From Escarpia spicata (lineage: Eukaryota > Annelida > Polychaeta > Sabellida > Siboglinidae): DNA of 64,000 nucleotides. This document shows, piece after piece, positions 35,843-46,194 of this stretch. Positions within the stretch are counted from its first letter, which is position 1; every line of letters begins with the position of its first letter. Below the pieces are notes generated by a model that saw only the letters and a list, made by a program, of their open reading frames with translations, did not search any database and was not told the DNA's origin. The stretch is taken from NCBI GenBank assembly GCA_963995525.1, contig OZ023214.1:11408428-11472427 (forward strand), written 5' to 3'. The translations under genes were made by a program, and so were the position numbers.

Positions 35843-36109
35843 CTGCGCACAGCGATGTCAGAGTTGTGTAATAGTGCGGCAGCCAAATGGCAGTGTTAAC
35901 CTAACTGTTTTTTGACAGATAGTTTTATGTATTGTTGATTAGTAATATATATATACGCACGCACGCACGAACTCACACACACAACATACACACGTGCGCA
36001 TGTACACGCGCGCATACACACACACACAGGCACACGCACTCACGCACACACAACATACACACGCGCGCACGCACATACACACACGTATATACATACGTAT
36101 GCACGCACG

Positions 36110-36140
<31 letters not shown>

Positions 36141-37964
36141 ACGCACACGCACACGCACACGCACACACACACACACATACACACACACACAGGGTTGCCG
36201 TTCTCACCACAAACTTGGTTGTGTGTGTGTACGTACGCGCGCGCCCACACCTTGTAAAAGGGGTGGGGTTACTACATAAAAGCTATGCTAACGTCGAACG
36301 TCAACAGTTGTGGAATTTATCCGGCTATCAAGAAAATAAAACAACTCAGTACGTAAATGTTGCAGAAAGCAGTAATATTTGACCTCGACACAGGAACAAG
36401 TAGACGAGGGGGAGGTGTCCTTTGCTTGCAACTACCATCAGCGGGGTCTTCTGGTCCTCGTTACGGGCATTCACATTCGTTCCTGAAACAGCACCAGCAT
36501 AACGTGATATTTAAAGAAGTATACTTACAATATGTCATGTTCAAAATCCAGGAGAATTTGTTAAATGTTTTTTAAAAAACCTCCTACTGAACATACACGC
36601 GCGCACGCACACACATACGCACGTAAACATACACATGAATGCACGCACACGCACACACATACACGCACACGCACACACAAACACGCACAAACACATGCAA
36701 ACACACAAACACGCAAAACGGACACACAGACACACACAAACGGACACACACACACGCACGCACGCGCGCGTGCGCGCGTGACGCTCACCAAAAACCTTCA
36801 CGGCTCCAACTGCAGGCCCTTGAGACTACAGGAGATACACAACTCCGAGAGACTCCCGGGAAATCCGGAAGGGTCGGCAGGTATAAACCCGTAATACTAA
36901 TATAATTGGTAGTTTTGAATGATACTGGTAGTTTTTTATTTCGAAAATATGTGATTAGTTGTAAACCAAATGACTACCACAGCCACCATGGCACATGGTG
37001 ATGCACGATGGACTGGTATTCCATTTGCCACGACTTTGTATGTGGGTTATGAAAATGGAACCATTTATGTATTAGTGATTTAAAAATCATAGACGTGGTT
37101 CACAGATGTATGTAAATAAAAAATGTATAATACCAAAATGCAAAACAAGATTGTCAAAACAACGTCAATAACCGTAAAAGATATTGAAATGTCCATTATC
37201 GATTTATATCAGTAACGTTTGGACACGTTTTTGAACAGTTCATTTTTATAGCTCGTACACCAATTGACCATTTCTAACTCACTCAACACAATAGCAATTA
37301 CATTTATTACAGGAGGCCCATTTTTCATGCCGTGGTAAATAGACCTAAGGTCCATATACGACGGCGGTCCATTTACAATATCACACAGGCATTAAACATA
37401 TTGTAGTTGCTTATGTATGCGTATACATGTGGTCGAGCTTAAACTAGATGCGGAAAAGGAATGGGCAACGACTGTGATTCATTGGTTAACTGAACGGGTT
37501 TGTAACGAGACTTTGACATATTGCATTTAATATAATTCATAATATATCGGTTGATTAAAAAATAATAGCCATACTGGCATACAAGACATACAACTACCAT
37601 ATGTTTAACCGCTGAATAATTTAACAAATACACAGTTTGGCCATGAATTAAAATGGCTAGTTTTACGACACATTTATTCAAAAAAGTAGAGGTGTGTTCT
37701 TATATAAATGGTAAAAGATACTTTTATTTTACTAACAGCATTAACAAAATACAAATTATATATATACACACATACACATATTATATACATATACACACAT
37801 AGCGGCACATGCAGTAGTATTGAAATGTGAAATATATAATACAACTGAAAATATGTAATCAACAGAATACAGTATACATATTGCAGCAAAAGGAAAGAAA
37901 ACAGTTGCTGTGGGATGGGAGACTCTTATTAAATCAAAACTGATCGTTCTCATAGGAGCCACCC

Positions 37965-38022
<58 letters not shown>

Positions 38023-41000
38023 CACTATCCAACCCTTAGGACAGTTCAAAGCCTGTTATGCTTCATTCACTGGCAGACCTGTTCAATAGAACACCATCTC
38101 GACTTTTTCGGAAACTTGACACATATCCACCACTGTCAGTTGCCAGCAAGCCTATTCATCCATACACCTGACTGAACTGGATCAACGTGGAGTAAACACA
38201 CTTACCCAAAGTACAAAAGATGATTCAAACCCGGAATCTTACGATTGATAGTCCGGCGCTCTAAACACTACGCCACAGTACCCCACTGCTTTGCTTCCAT
38301 CAAAGACAACCAATTATTGAAGTATTGTTTATGTGTCTGTAAAAATACAAGTTTTATACAATTTCTAGCTGTAAATATATTACAACAATAAATATTAAAA
38401 CATGCCGTATGATACTTAATTTAGGTGCACTTTGAGACCGAGAAAAAAAGGTGAATGTGGACATTTAAAAAGATCACTGCACCGAGAAGTCGGGACAGTG
38501 TAAAGTGTGAAGCGCTTTGAGCAGTCCTGAGGATTGGATACTGCGCTATATAAGAACTTACCTTTTACTTTATATTACGTGCCGTGTGACACAAACATAA
38601 CAACTTTGCCCACGATCTTTTCCATATAACCGACTCACCCATGTTCAACAAGGAGGTGCACAGTTTGGTGTTTCCGCGCGAACAAGCGATGAAGAGGGCT
38701 ACAGACGCTCGGTTTGTTAACCACGCCGCCTGTTCGCTATCACTCATGTAGTTGAAGGCGGGCCACGGGTAGCAAGTCCCCGGCTTGACGCCTAGCTTCT
38801 CCAGCTATACACAGAAAACAGTAGGTCTGTATTGGAGTCAGAATAAGTATAGATGTAATAATCGTTGAACTTGCTTTTATTGGCTGACTGCAATTTTGTG
38901 TACGTGTGTGTGTATGTGTGTGTGTGTGCGCGCGTGTGCGTGCGTGCGTTTGTGTGTGTGCGTTTGTGTGTATGTGTGTGTGTGTGTATGTGTGTGTGTG
39001 CGCGCGCGCGTGCGTTTGTGCGTGTGCGCGTGCGTTCGTGCGCGTGTGTATGTAGTAGGGCAGAAATTCTACCGTTCGCTAAGTCCCGGGAATACAGTGA
39101 AGGTTTGTGGGTGACTGCGAGATGTTCCGTCTTATCATACGATAACACACGTTGTCTCCATCGGTGACATATAAGTTGCAGGTCGAGGGTATGGATCCAA
39201 TAATCTTTCTTCTTCTTCTTCCCCTTGCTCCCTTGCGGGGTGGGGTCCACGTCACTTGGTAGCTTCTTCTACTTTTCTTGTCAGTTCTTTCCACCTCTCT
39301 CTCTGTTACTCTACATATTCTTCTGACCCAGTTGTTTTCTGCCACCTGTAGTTTCTCCTCCTGTCTCTCTGTCAGTGGCAGTGTTCCCAACCCATATGTA
39401 CAGGCTGGTACAACGCAGGCTTCTAACACTTGTCCTTTCAGTTGTTTCTTCAGTTTTCTGTCCCACATATTGCCTTCTACCCTCTTCCATGCTGCTGCTC
39501 CTGCTTGCACCCTCCTCTGTATTTCTTTACTACTCCTTCCATCATCATACACTGTACCGCCCAGATATACAAAGCTGTTCACTTGTTTAATGGTTTTTTC
39601 ATCAATAACTACATGCAGATCTACCTCCTGTTCACCTATCCACATTACTTCAGTCTTCTCCAGATTTATTCGGAGGCCATGTTTTCTGAAGGTGTTACTC
39701 CATTCTTGCAAAGCTTTCTGTAGTTCCTCTTTGTTATCAGCCACCACTGCTAGGTCGTCTGCATACAGTATCTTCTTAAGTTCTTCCTGCTCCGATATAT
39801 TTTCACTGATCAGGTTCATCACCATAATGAAAAGCTGGGGACTCAAGGCACTTCCCTGTCTGAGTCCTACTTCCACTCCAAATTGTTCCGATGTTTCTCC
39901 TTCGACTCTCACTACCGCTGTTGTCTCCTTGTACATTTCCTCCATCTCATGACTGCAAATGCGAGTTCTCTCGGCACGGTGTCAAATGCCTTTTCCAGAT
40001 CTACAAAACCGAACGCTACATCGTTTTTAAATTCTCTCTTCTTCTCGATAATTTGTCTGATGGCAAACAAGCCATCATCTGTTCCTCTCCCTTTCCTAAA
40101 TCCCAGCTGATTCTTCCTAAATCCCAGCTGATTATTCCTAAATCCCAGCTGGTATGGATCCAATAATAACATCCCAAAATAGGTCCAACAAATTACTTAG
40201 AATCCTCCTACACTCACGACGGGCCTGTGTACTTTATATTTTTAATAGATTACCTACTCGGTTCTTTTGATGTTTGCCATTTAGAGCTGTCGTCACGAGA
40301 GGACGCCAGATGTCCCAAACGTCGCACTGGATCTGCGTGCCTTGTACGATGTCGTTTTCTCGTAAGTCTGTCTTTCCGGTTAAGTCACCTGTAATTACAC
40401 AACCACATGTTGGCGTCGATGCATTTGGGTAAACCAAGTTTCTATATTATTATCAGACGTCAAACGAAAATGAAATGCAAAGCAATAGTAATTGTTAACA
40501 GGGCGCAAGTGCACAAAAGCATGTCGAAAACTAAAAAAGGCGTAGAGTCTGCATTTAGGTTAAATAACGAAGACGAAATTGAATATCAAACTTACTCGAT
40601 GACGACTGGTGGGATGTTTGAATTTAAGACAGCTGGTAGAGAAGAGGTTGGGGATGCAATTGAGAAAGGCAGTTGGATTTGTGGACCTGGAGAAGGCCTA
40701 TGACACAGTTCCAAAGGAGACGGTGACGGCAACAGAGAGATGGACGGGAGTGACAGAAGAAGTCAGAATAGTGGAAGCAATATGAGAGAGAACAAAAGGA
40801 AGAGTTGTGTTTGAACTTGGCTTGTTGGAAGAATGTCCTGTTAACATCGGCTTGAGGCAGGGGAGTGCCCTTAGATCTTTGCTATTTATCATGGTGATGG
40901 CACTAATCAGCAGGAAAATCAACACGGGATATGCTCTCAGGAAGATGTTGTATGCAGATGAGTTGGCCATAATAGCAGATAAGAAACAAAAACTACAAGA

Positions 41001-43553
41001 AGTTTTGGTGGGATGGAATGGGGTGGTAAAGAAGCATGGACTGCGAATTAGCATGGAGAAGATAGAAGTGACGTGGGTTGAACACCAGAGAGACAGTAAT
41101 TGTACATATGGTTGGATGGGAAAGACCTCAAGCAAGTGGAAGGCTTTGGGTACATTTCTGAATGGTTACGGCGAAGGGGCGTTCAGATGTAGAGGTTCGA
41201 CGTCAAATACAAGCAGAAGCGTATGTTTGGAGAAATATAGAGGGAGTCATGATGGACAAACAAATTTCGAAAACTCTGAAAGAGAAAGTCCTGAGAGCGT
41301 GTATTACACCGGCCTGCCTGCACTTTGCCTTTATTGATCTAACTAAGGAATTTGACTGTGTGAAAAGAGACGCTTTATGGGGCTGCCTTTCCCGTCTTGG
41401 CTATCCTTTTAAATGTGTCTCTGTTACGCAACAACTACACGAAAATATGAAAGGACGTGTCTTGCATGATGGTGATAAATCGGAACCGTTTGACACCAAG
41501 TCTGGTGTGAAACAGAGTTGCGTAATTGCACACACACTGCAGTTGTCGCTCAATCACAAGATCTCCACAACACGCTTGATGCCCTTGTATATGCATAGAG
41601 GCTCTTCGAACTCTCAGTCAGTGCGACAAAGACAGAAATTCTACATCAACCGGAACAATCACCAGCCACAACACCACCACCAAACATTATCATAGACGTC
41701 ACTGCTCTTGATAATGTTGATAATTTCGCGTACTTGGGAAGCAATTAACCTGTCCAGTCCAGCAAACATCGATGCGGAAATTCGGTACAGGATAAAGTGT
41801 GCCTGTGCTGCTTATGGAAGACTAAAACGCAGTGTCTTCTCAAAACATGGGCTTAATTAGGCCATCCACTAAGATCCTGAAGTTGCCCACATTGCTGTAT
41901 GGCAGTGAAACATTTATTTGCACATCAAAGCGTTTGAACAGTTTCAACAGCGCACACTCAGAGCTATCCTGGGTGTCTGCTGCGAATGACCAATGCTAGC
42001 ATTCTTGAACACACATGCACTATCAGCATTAAAGCCCGCCTGATTAAAACTCAGCTGTTGCGCTGGGCAAGTCAAACGCATGCCAGCGTACACCACAGTC
42101 CCAAAGCAATTACTGTATTCCCAACATATTCCACTGGCAAACGTGTTACAGTGGGGGAGGGGGGGGGGGGGGGGGCAACAGAAACCCTACAAAGACCAAA
42201 TGAAAACAAACATGAAGAAATGCAACATTGACACAGCTACGTGGGAAGCTGTCTGTGGAGACCGTGTGCGATGGAGATTCATGTGCAAAACCGTCGTGGA
42301 ACATTTAAAAATAAACCGCGTAGCACAGGAAGCCGAAAAACAACAGCGGCGGAAGGATCGTGAACGCGACAACAACACATTGGCGACTATCACCGCTGCT
42401 GCTACGCAAACATAATATATGTGTGCGATGTGTGCGGCCGGATCTGCGATAGTCTGAATACAGACCAATAACAGAAGCTACACGTTTGTGAGAACAACTG
42501 GGTTCAAAGAATCACAAGAACAAAGAGGGTGGACAGAAGAAGGACGACCGACTGGGAAGAGATTGAGATAGAATGTAGCCTAACAGGAAGAATGATGAGA
42601 AGCTGGACGAGATGGGCAGGCCACTTGGCAAGGATGGGTCTTACAGAGTGAGCAGAGGGTAAACAACACCAAGGACGCGGGAGAATGGAAAAGGGGGACA
42701 ACTTTTTGTAAGTGCATGTGGCTTATGTTTATTTTAATAAACAACAAATTGAACTCGTTTATCTGTTTTAAATGTGAGAGTGCTACCTAGCAAAAGGGAA
42801 CCCAAAATGGCAGTTCAACATAGTCCTATAGGCCACGGTTTATTCCCTTTAACCAATACACATGCTTCCATTAATTTGCGTAGAGTCTAACCTTGGAATT
42901 ACACGCGTCAGTTTCTAATTTTAAGCATATTCTAGAGGATATTCTTATTTATATGATAGAATAATTATAATGTTGAGACATATATAATGTGTGTGTGTGG
43001 ATATAGATATAAGCAGAGAGGAACTAATAAAAAAGGCGGGGCAAGAAAAACGGGTGATGGATACAGATCATCACTGTATGATCCCACGAGAGGTCACATA
43101 TTTAAGCCGTACCCCTGGATGGGATTTTTTGCAGCTCCTCTTGTGGGCTCTAAGTAGAGCGAACCAATGGATATTGTTGTATCTTCCGAAAGATGAATGC
43201 AATATGAGGTGAAAGGACTTGCATATTAGTATAAAAAAAACAAGTGGACTTAATTTAAACCTACCCTATCAATTAGCAATCCGGTCCTCTAGTCTAACCA
43301 CCGTGCCACCACCGCCCACTTCCTACACCTTTGCCCGACACAACTCACCTCTGTCAAGATAAAACATCCGCATTATGGAAATAGGAATACCCGTCACGGA
43401 CTTTATGTGGTTCCGTATCTTGGAAATTGTCGTTTCATGGATGACGTTCTTCACTCGAATAATCTCACCGTTTGGGATCAGTTTTACGTAGATTATAAAC
43501 GACTTATCCACCACTTTCTTGACTTTGCTCGCCTTTCGTTTTACATCAGGCAT
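35694..43553 (-). CDS. ANKUB1-like protein, short tandem paralog, 5 coding exons
   Basis: Coding exons on the minus strand are 43553-43349, 40388-40258, 38804-38639, 36482-36384 and 35842-35694, giving 249 aa with no internal stop. Exons 1-2 encode a ubiquitin-like domain ending in CDVWDIW, matching the DVWDxW word of vertebrate ANKUB1. Exon 3 has [20 protein letters not shown]. Exon 4 is one 33-residue ankyrin repeat. Exon 5 begins a last repeat ([20 protein letters not shown]) and the FLYHWQQH segment, then leaves homology with the long paralog and stops. The C-terminal half of the long paralog (WL motifs, polyQ) is absent. Five intact, phase-matched exons argue for recent function, but a truncated relic cannot be excluded. 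The exon 4 donor (gtcaaa) is weak. Confidence 0.65.
35945..36240. repeat. (CA)n/(CACG)n low-complexity tract
   Basis: Alternating purine-pyrimidine sequence rich in ca and cgca units; a similar tract lies at about 36592-36782. Frames here are artefacts. The tract sits in the intron between exons 4 and 5 of the short paralog. Confidence 0.9.
36384..36482 (-). CDS. ANKUB1-like short paralog, exon 4 (one ankyrin repeat)
   Basis: A 99-nt exon with phase 1 at both ends. It encodes [20 protein letters not shown] and [13 protein letters not shown], a canonical ankyrin repeat. The acceptor gctgtttcag is good; the donor gtcaaa is weak. Confidence 0.65.
36592..36782. repeat. (CA)n/(CG)n low-complexity tract
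   Basis: A second CA-rich alternating tract, ending in cgcgcgcgtgcgcgcgtg. It lies in the intron between exons 3 and 4 of the short paralog. Confidence 0.9.
36900..38040. other. Intron sequence, no gene seen
   Basis: A+T-rich intron of the short ANKUB1-like paralog, with a (TA)n tract at 37967-38019. No RNA gene or transposon protein is recognisable. Confidence 0.4.
38050..38290 (-). repeat. tRNA-derived SINE
   Basis: On the minus strand a tRNA-like head (38290-38215) reads tggcgtagtgtttagagc, then ccgggtttgaatc (box A and box B). It is followed by tactttgggtaagtgtgttt and a body containing gtcgagatggtgttctattg and aacaggtctgccag, shared with the copy at 5.4 kb. Length and structure fit a SINE. 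Confidence 0.75.
38455..38575 (+). repeat. SINE tail copy
   Basis: Contains gagaagtcgg, aaagtgtgaagcgctttgag and tgcgctatataagaacttac, a 3' tail shared with the copy at about 5400-5480. The head is missing. It lies just downstream of exon 3 of the short paralog. Confidence 0.65.
38639..38804 (-). CDS. ANKUB1-like short paralog, exon 3
   Basis: This 166-nt exon has a gtgtatag acceptor and a gtgagt donor, phase 0 to phase 1. It encodes [20 protein letters not shown] and [20 protein letters not shown], parallel to exon 3 of the long paralog. Confidence 0.7.
38895..39055. repeat. (GT)n/(GC)n low-complexity tract
   Basis: Alternating gt/gc tract in the intron upstream of exon 3 of the short paralog. 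The frames it opens on both strands are artefacts. Confidence 0.9.
39205..40150 (-). mobile_element. RTE-like LINE, 5'-truncated, with 17-bp target duplication
   Basis: Minus-strand frames show [57 protein letters not shown], an intact [19 protein letters not shown] palm, [40 protein letters not shown] and a basic C-terminus ending near 39215. The 3' tail is (GAA)n (ttcttcttcttc on plus). The element is bracketed by exact 17-bp copies of ggtatggatccaataat at 39188-39204 and 40151-40167. At its 5' end a ~22-bp unit (aaatcccagctgatt) is repeated three times. There is one frameshift near 39940. Confidence 0.9.
40258..40388 (-). CDS. ANKUB1-like short paralog, exon 2
   Basis: This 131-nt exon follows gtaattacag and ends at gtaggt, chosen over the nearby gtaatc because it gives phase 0, matching exon 3 and the long paralog. 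It encodes [20 protein letters not shown]. Confidence 0.7.
40570..41320 (+). mobile_element. RTE-like LINE, left part (interrupted)
   Basis: Frames read [20 protein letters not shown] near 40668, [20 protein letters not shown] near 40833 and [20 protein letters not shown] near 40938, with the catalytic YADD changed to [17 protein letters not shown] lies at 41288. The frame then switches into a different element. The same family's C-terminal block resumes at 42478. Confidence 0.8.
41321..42477 (+). mobile_element. Second LINE family inserted in the RTE-like element
   Basis: The palm region opens with [20 protein letters not shown] and [33 protein letters not shown] and [12 protein letters not shown]. 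After a deletion it continues with [14 protein letters not shown] near 41700, [20 protein letters not shown] near 41770, LRAILGVC near 41965 and a C-terminal [20 protein letters not shown] near 42235, ending with a zinc-finger-like CAMCGRICDS. The YxDD region is deleted. A G-run at about 42150-42174 interrupts it. Confidence 0.75.
42478..42715 (+). mobile_element. RTE-like LINE, right part (resumed)
   Basis: Reads [40 protein letters not shown] and [17 protein letters not shown], the C-terminal segment that belongs after the block at 41288-41320. The nested order shows that the element at 41.3-42.5 kb is the younger insertion. Confidence 0.75.
43265..43320 (-). repeat. Truncated tRNA-derived SINE head
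   Basis: Minus strand reads ggtggcacggtggttagact and gaggaccgg, similar to the head of the copy at 56.5 kb. Box B is not recognisable, so this is a partial copy next to exon 1 of the short paralog. Confidence 0.4.
43349..43553 (-). CDS. ANKUB1-like short paralog, exon 1 (ubiquitin-like domain, first part)
   Basis: The first in-frame ATG is at 43553-43551; an in-frame stop lies upstream at 43616-43614. The 205-nt exon ends at a gtgagt donor in phase 1. It encodes a Lys-rich start ([13 protein letters not shown]) and [20 protein letters not shown]. Non-ATG openings further upstream are not credible starts. Confidence 0.7.
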
Positions 43554-43619
43554 GTCGGCTGCCGTCAGCGTGAGAACATTCTCGGCGCAGTACACCAAAG
43601 AAACGTTCCCTTCCTACGG

Positions 43620-44290
43620 ACGGCGGCACGGAAACAACGACTGCGTCGTCACCGACAGTTAAATGACGTCACGTAAAACACAACATTGACCGAGCACGCG
43701 CGCATGCGCGCATGCGTGCATGCGTGTGTGTAAAAATACACTTATTGAAGGGTTAGATGCACTTTAGTTTGTTAATATACTTATATCATCATATCAATGT
43801 TTACAAACTTTTTGTCTGAGGAGGGGGTGAGGGCTGAAGCCAGATTAAACTATAATTTCGTCTGATATCGGACATCAACATTCTGAGATGATTCCCTCGA
43901 GATATCGTTTCGATTTTGCCTTTGATGTCATGTGATATAGATAGTCTATGTATACCCCCACTCCCACACCAATCCCAACAGTGATGTGTGTGCGCGTGCG
44001 TGCGTTCGCGCGCGCGCGTATGTTCATTTGCAGTGGCGGATCCAGAGAGGTATAGTTTAGGGTGGCCCCAAAACATGCAATTGCACGCACACCCTAAAGG
44101 CTTGCCAAAAAACTTTCACTGGCTGAACCAAATCCATATTTGATGGACAGAGCCGGAGCTTCAGCACCACTCCGCCGTCGCGCTGTCGGATTATGACATC
44201 GGATGGCGGGGTTCAGCACCACTCCGCACTGTCGGATCATATCATGGGGATCTTTGACGTCGGCTTACAAAACAAACAAAACAATGCAAA
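43620..44290. other. No gene seen; 5' flank of the short ANKUB1-like paralog
   Basis: The segment just upstream of exon 1 (43600-43740) is CpG-rich and includes cgcgcgcatgcgcgcatgcg. The remainder has no recognisable gene. Confidence 0.35.
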
Positions 44291-44294
44291 AAAA

Positions 44295-44660
44295 ACCTGA
44301 TAAGACCCCACGTCGAATATTGTAGTGTCATCTGGAATCATCATCACCAGGACCAAGTGAATAAGGTTGAAGCTGTGCAAAGGAAGGCTGCGAGGTATGT
44401 CTCTAACGGATACCATAACACCGGTAGTGTAACATCCAAGCTAGGCCATCGGCAGTAGGAGTCCTTGGTTGCAAGACATACCAAAACACAACTGACCATG
44501 CTTTTCAAGATCATCCACAACTACGGTGACTTCGACCTACATGTCCCCTGCCTCATCAAGATCAAGATCCCTCCATTCCCCTAAGTTACGTCAGTTTTCC
44601 ACACGAACAGACATATCCCTGCCAGCAAGTGTTGCTGCGGATTGCAGTTTGGGTATTTTC
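44295..44660 (+). mobile_element. LINE RT C-terminal fragment
   Basis: Reads RPHVEYCSVIWNHHHQDQVN, KVEAVQRKAARYVSNGYHNT and KTQLTMLFKIIHNYGDFDLH, the conserved C-terminal region of CR1/Jockey-like RTs, with one stop near 44457. Further words (LRQFSTRTDI) follow near 44590 in another frame. Confidence 0.75.
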
Positions 44661-46190
44661 CAACGGTAGCTTGTCCAGCTTTCTTTCCAATTAATTTGTT
44701 TTGTCATTGTCCGAAGTAGGGTAACTGAGGTACTCAAGCTGTGTCGTTCGGTTTTTAGGCCCAGAGACCGGTACGGTTGCCCAGTTGGCCTAGACCCGAT
44801 ACGTGGAAAAACAACGATCCTTTTCTCAGTCTGTTCTCTTCATTTCCTCCTCCACATTAGCGTATACAGATTAGCGTATACAGATAAAGTAATCTACAGC
44901 GTGTTTCGGAGCATCAACCGGTTTTTGACTCGCTAAAAATGCGCGGACCCCTGCATGCAAGTGGGTCTGCATATCCACATTTAGTATTTTGCCATCACCA
45001 CACACATTTCAAACACATATTGTGCACACTCGGTCCCTGAGCAGTCATGCTCACGCCGCACAGTATTCACACTTTATCCTTTCTTTCCCGCCCTTAACGT
45101 CCGAAAACAGTTGGTGCATACAGCTGTAGTTGTCTCGCTTGTTTTCGAAGCTTCGATACATCGCAGTGGCATGGCAAATGATATTTTCCTTTCCCGTGTA
45201 GTCCCATTCATGCTGGGTTGTGGTATCTTCTGCGTTGTGGGATTTTTGTCAGAGTTTGTTCTCAATCCAAGTTGACGGGCTGAGCGCGGTGATGCATGTC
45301 TGCTTTGTTCCTCAACTTTCACTCTGTTGATTGATTTCCTTTTTGTATAGGTGAGACACTCGCTGTTGGATTTATTATAATGGTTTGGTGATGAAAGCAA
45401 CTTGACAATATACTTATATATTAAACTACTTGATAAAATAGTAATGTATCCATACAGCTTATATTGACGTTATATAAATATATATTGGTAATATTATTGT
45501 TTGCTTAAGAACTGTATTATTATTATTATTGTATGACGGTGTAGTATGTAAAAATTAATATTCAATATGTGTAAAATAACATAATGCCATAATGCATTAC
45601 AAACGCAGGTGTGTATTATACCAACAGCATATCGACTATAGCGGACCCCTGTTAGCATTGTGGGCCACTTAGGAACCCGGTTTGGCCACACGTAGGCCTA
45701 TAGTATCTACCATCTCGGGTTGATCATGCATTAATGTGAATGCAAGCCCTGCATGTTTCAAAAATAAAATCACACACATATAATAACATACACATTTGGC
45801 TTGTGCCACTGTGTCCGTTGTTTTCTACGCGCACAAACAAAAATATGATATTTGGAAAATTATAGTGCTAACCTTTTAAGAAAAGTGTTTTTAGCTCCCG
45901 GCCCACTTTGAACACGCTTCCAACCAATGTTCACTAGTGCCCATTTGTGGGTTACTTAGCAGTGCCACCACAAATGTAGCTATATATATATATTTATATA
46001 TATATAATTTTTTTATAAATATTTATATATATATATATATATACAATATAATAACGCCAAACGGCTAGCTGTGGCTCCTTTTAGGTAGATGCACCCGTTC
46101 TGCATATTGTTCCCCTACTATCACGACTGTCAATAGCCTCGATTATCCAGGCGCCGTGATGTGGCAGAATTCTTAACAAATATGTTATGT
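44661..46190. other. No supported gene
   Basis: A 108-codon minus-strand frame (45400-45074) shows no domain I recognise and is probably chance. A (TA)n tract occupies about 45979-46043. Confidence 0.4.
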
Positions 46191-46194
46191 TTTT

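Noticed and set aside
35932..36905. His/Thr- and Cys/Val-rich frames at 35.9-36.3 and 36.5-36.9 kb
   Set aside because: They are translations of CA/CG alternating tracts, open on both strands and without any domain.
38792..39250. Frames over 38.8-39.25 kb on both strands
   Set aside because: They come from the GT/GC tract; the minus-strand frame only extends the RTE end into low-complexity sequence.
39278..39952. A 224-codon plus-strand frame across 39.3-39.95 kb
   Set aside because: It is antisense to the minus-strand RTE palm with intact YADD; no independent motif.
41162..41695. A single 177-codon protein across 41.2-41.7 kb
   Set aside because: It is a chance join of two LINE families at the nested insertion boundary near 41320.
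19396..43553. One single 13-exon gene with two ubiquitin/ankyrin modules
   Set aside because: The upstream module ends in an in-frame stop, and the downstream module has its own ATG in CpG-richer sequence, so two genes are the simpler reading. Transcripts could still overturn this.
45074..45400. A 108-codon minus-strand frame
   Set aside because: No domain, no splice context and no repeat identity that I can support.
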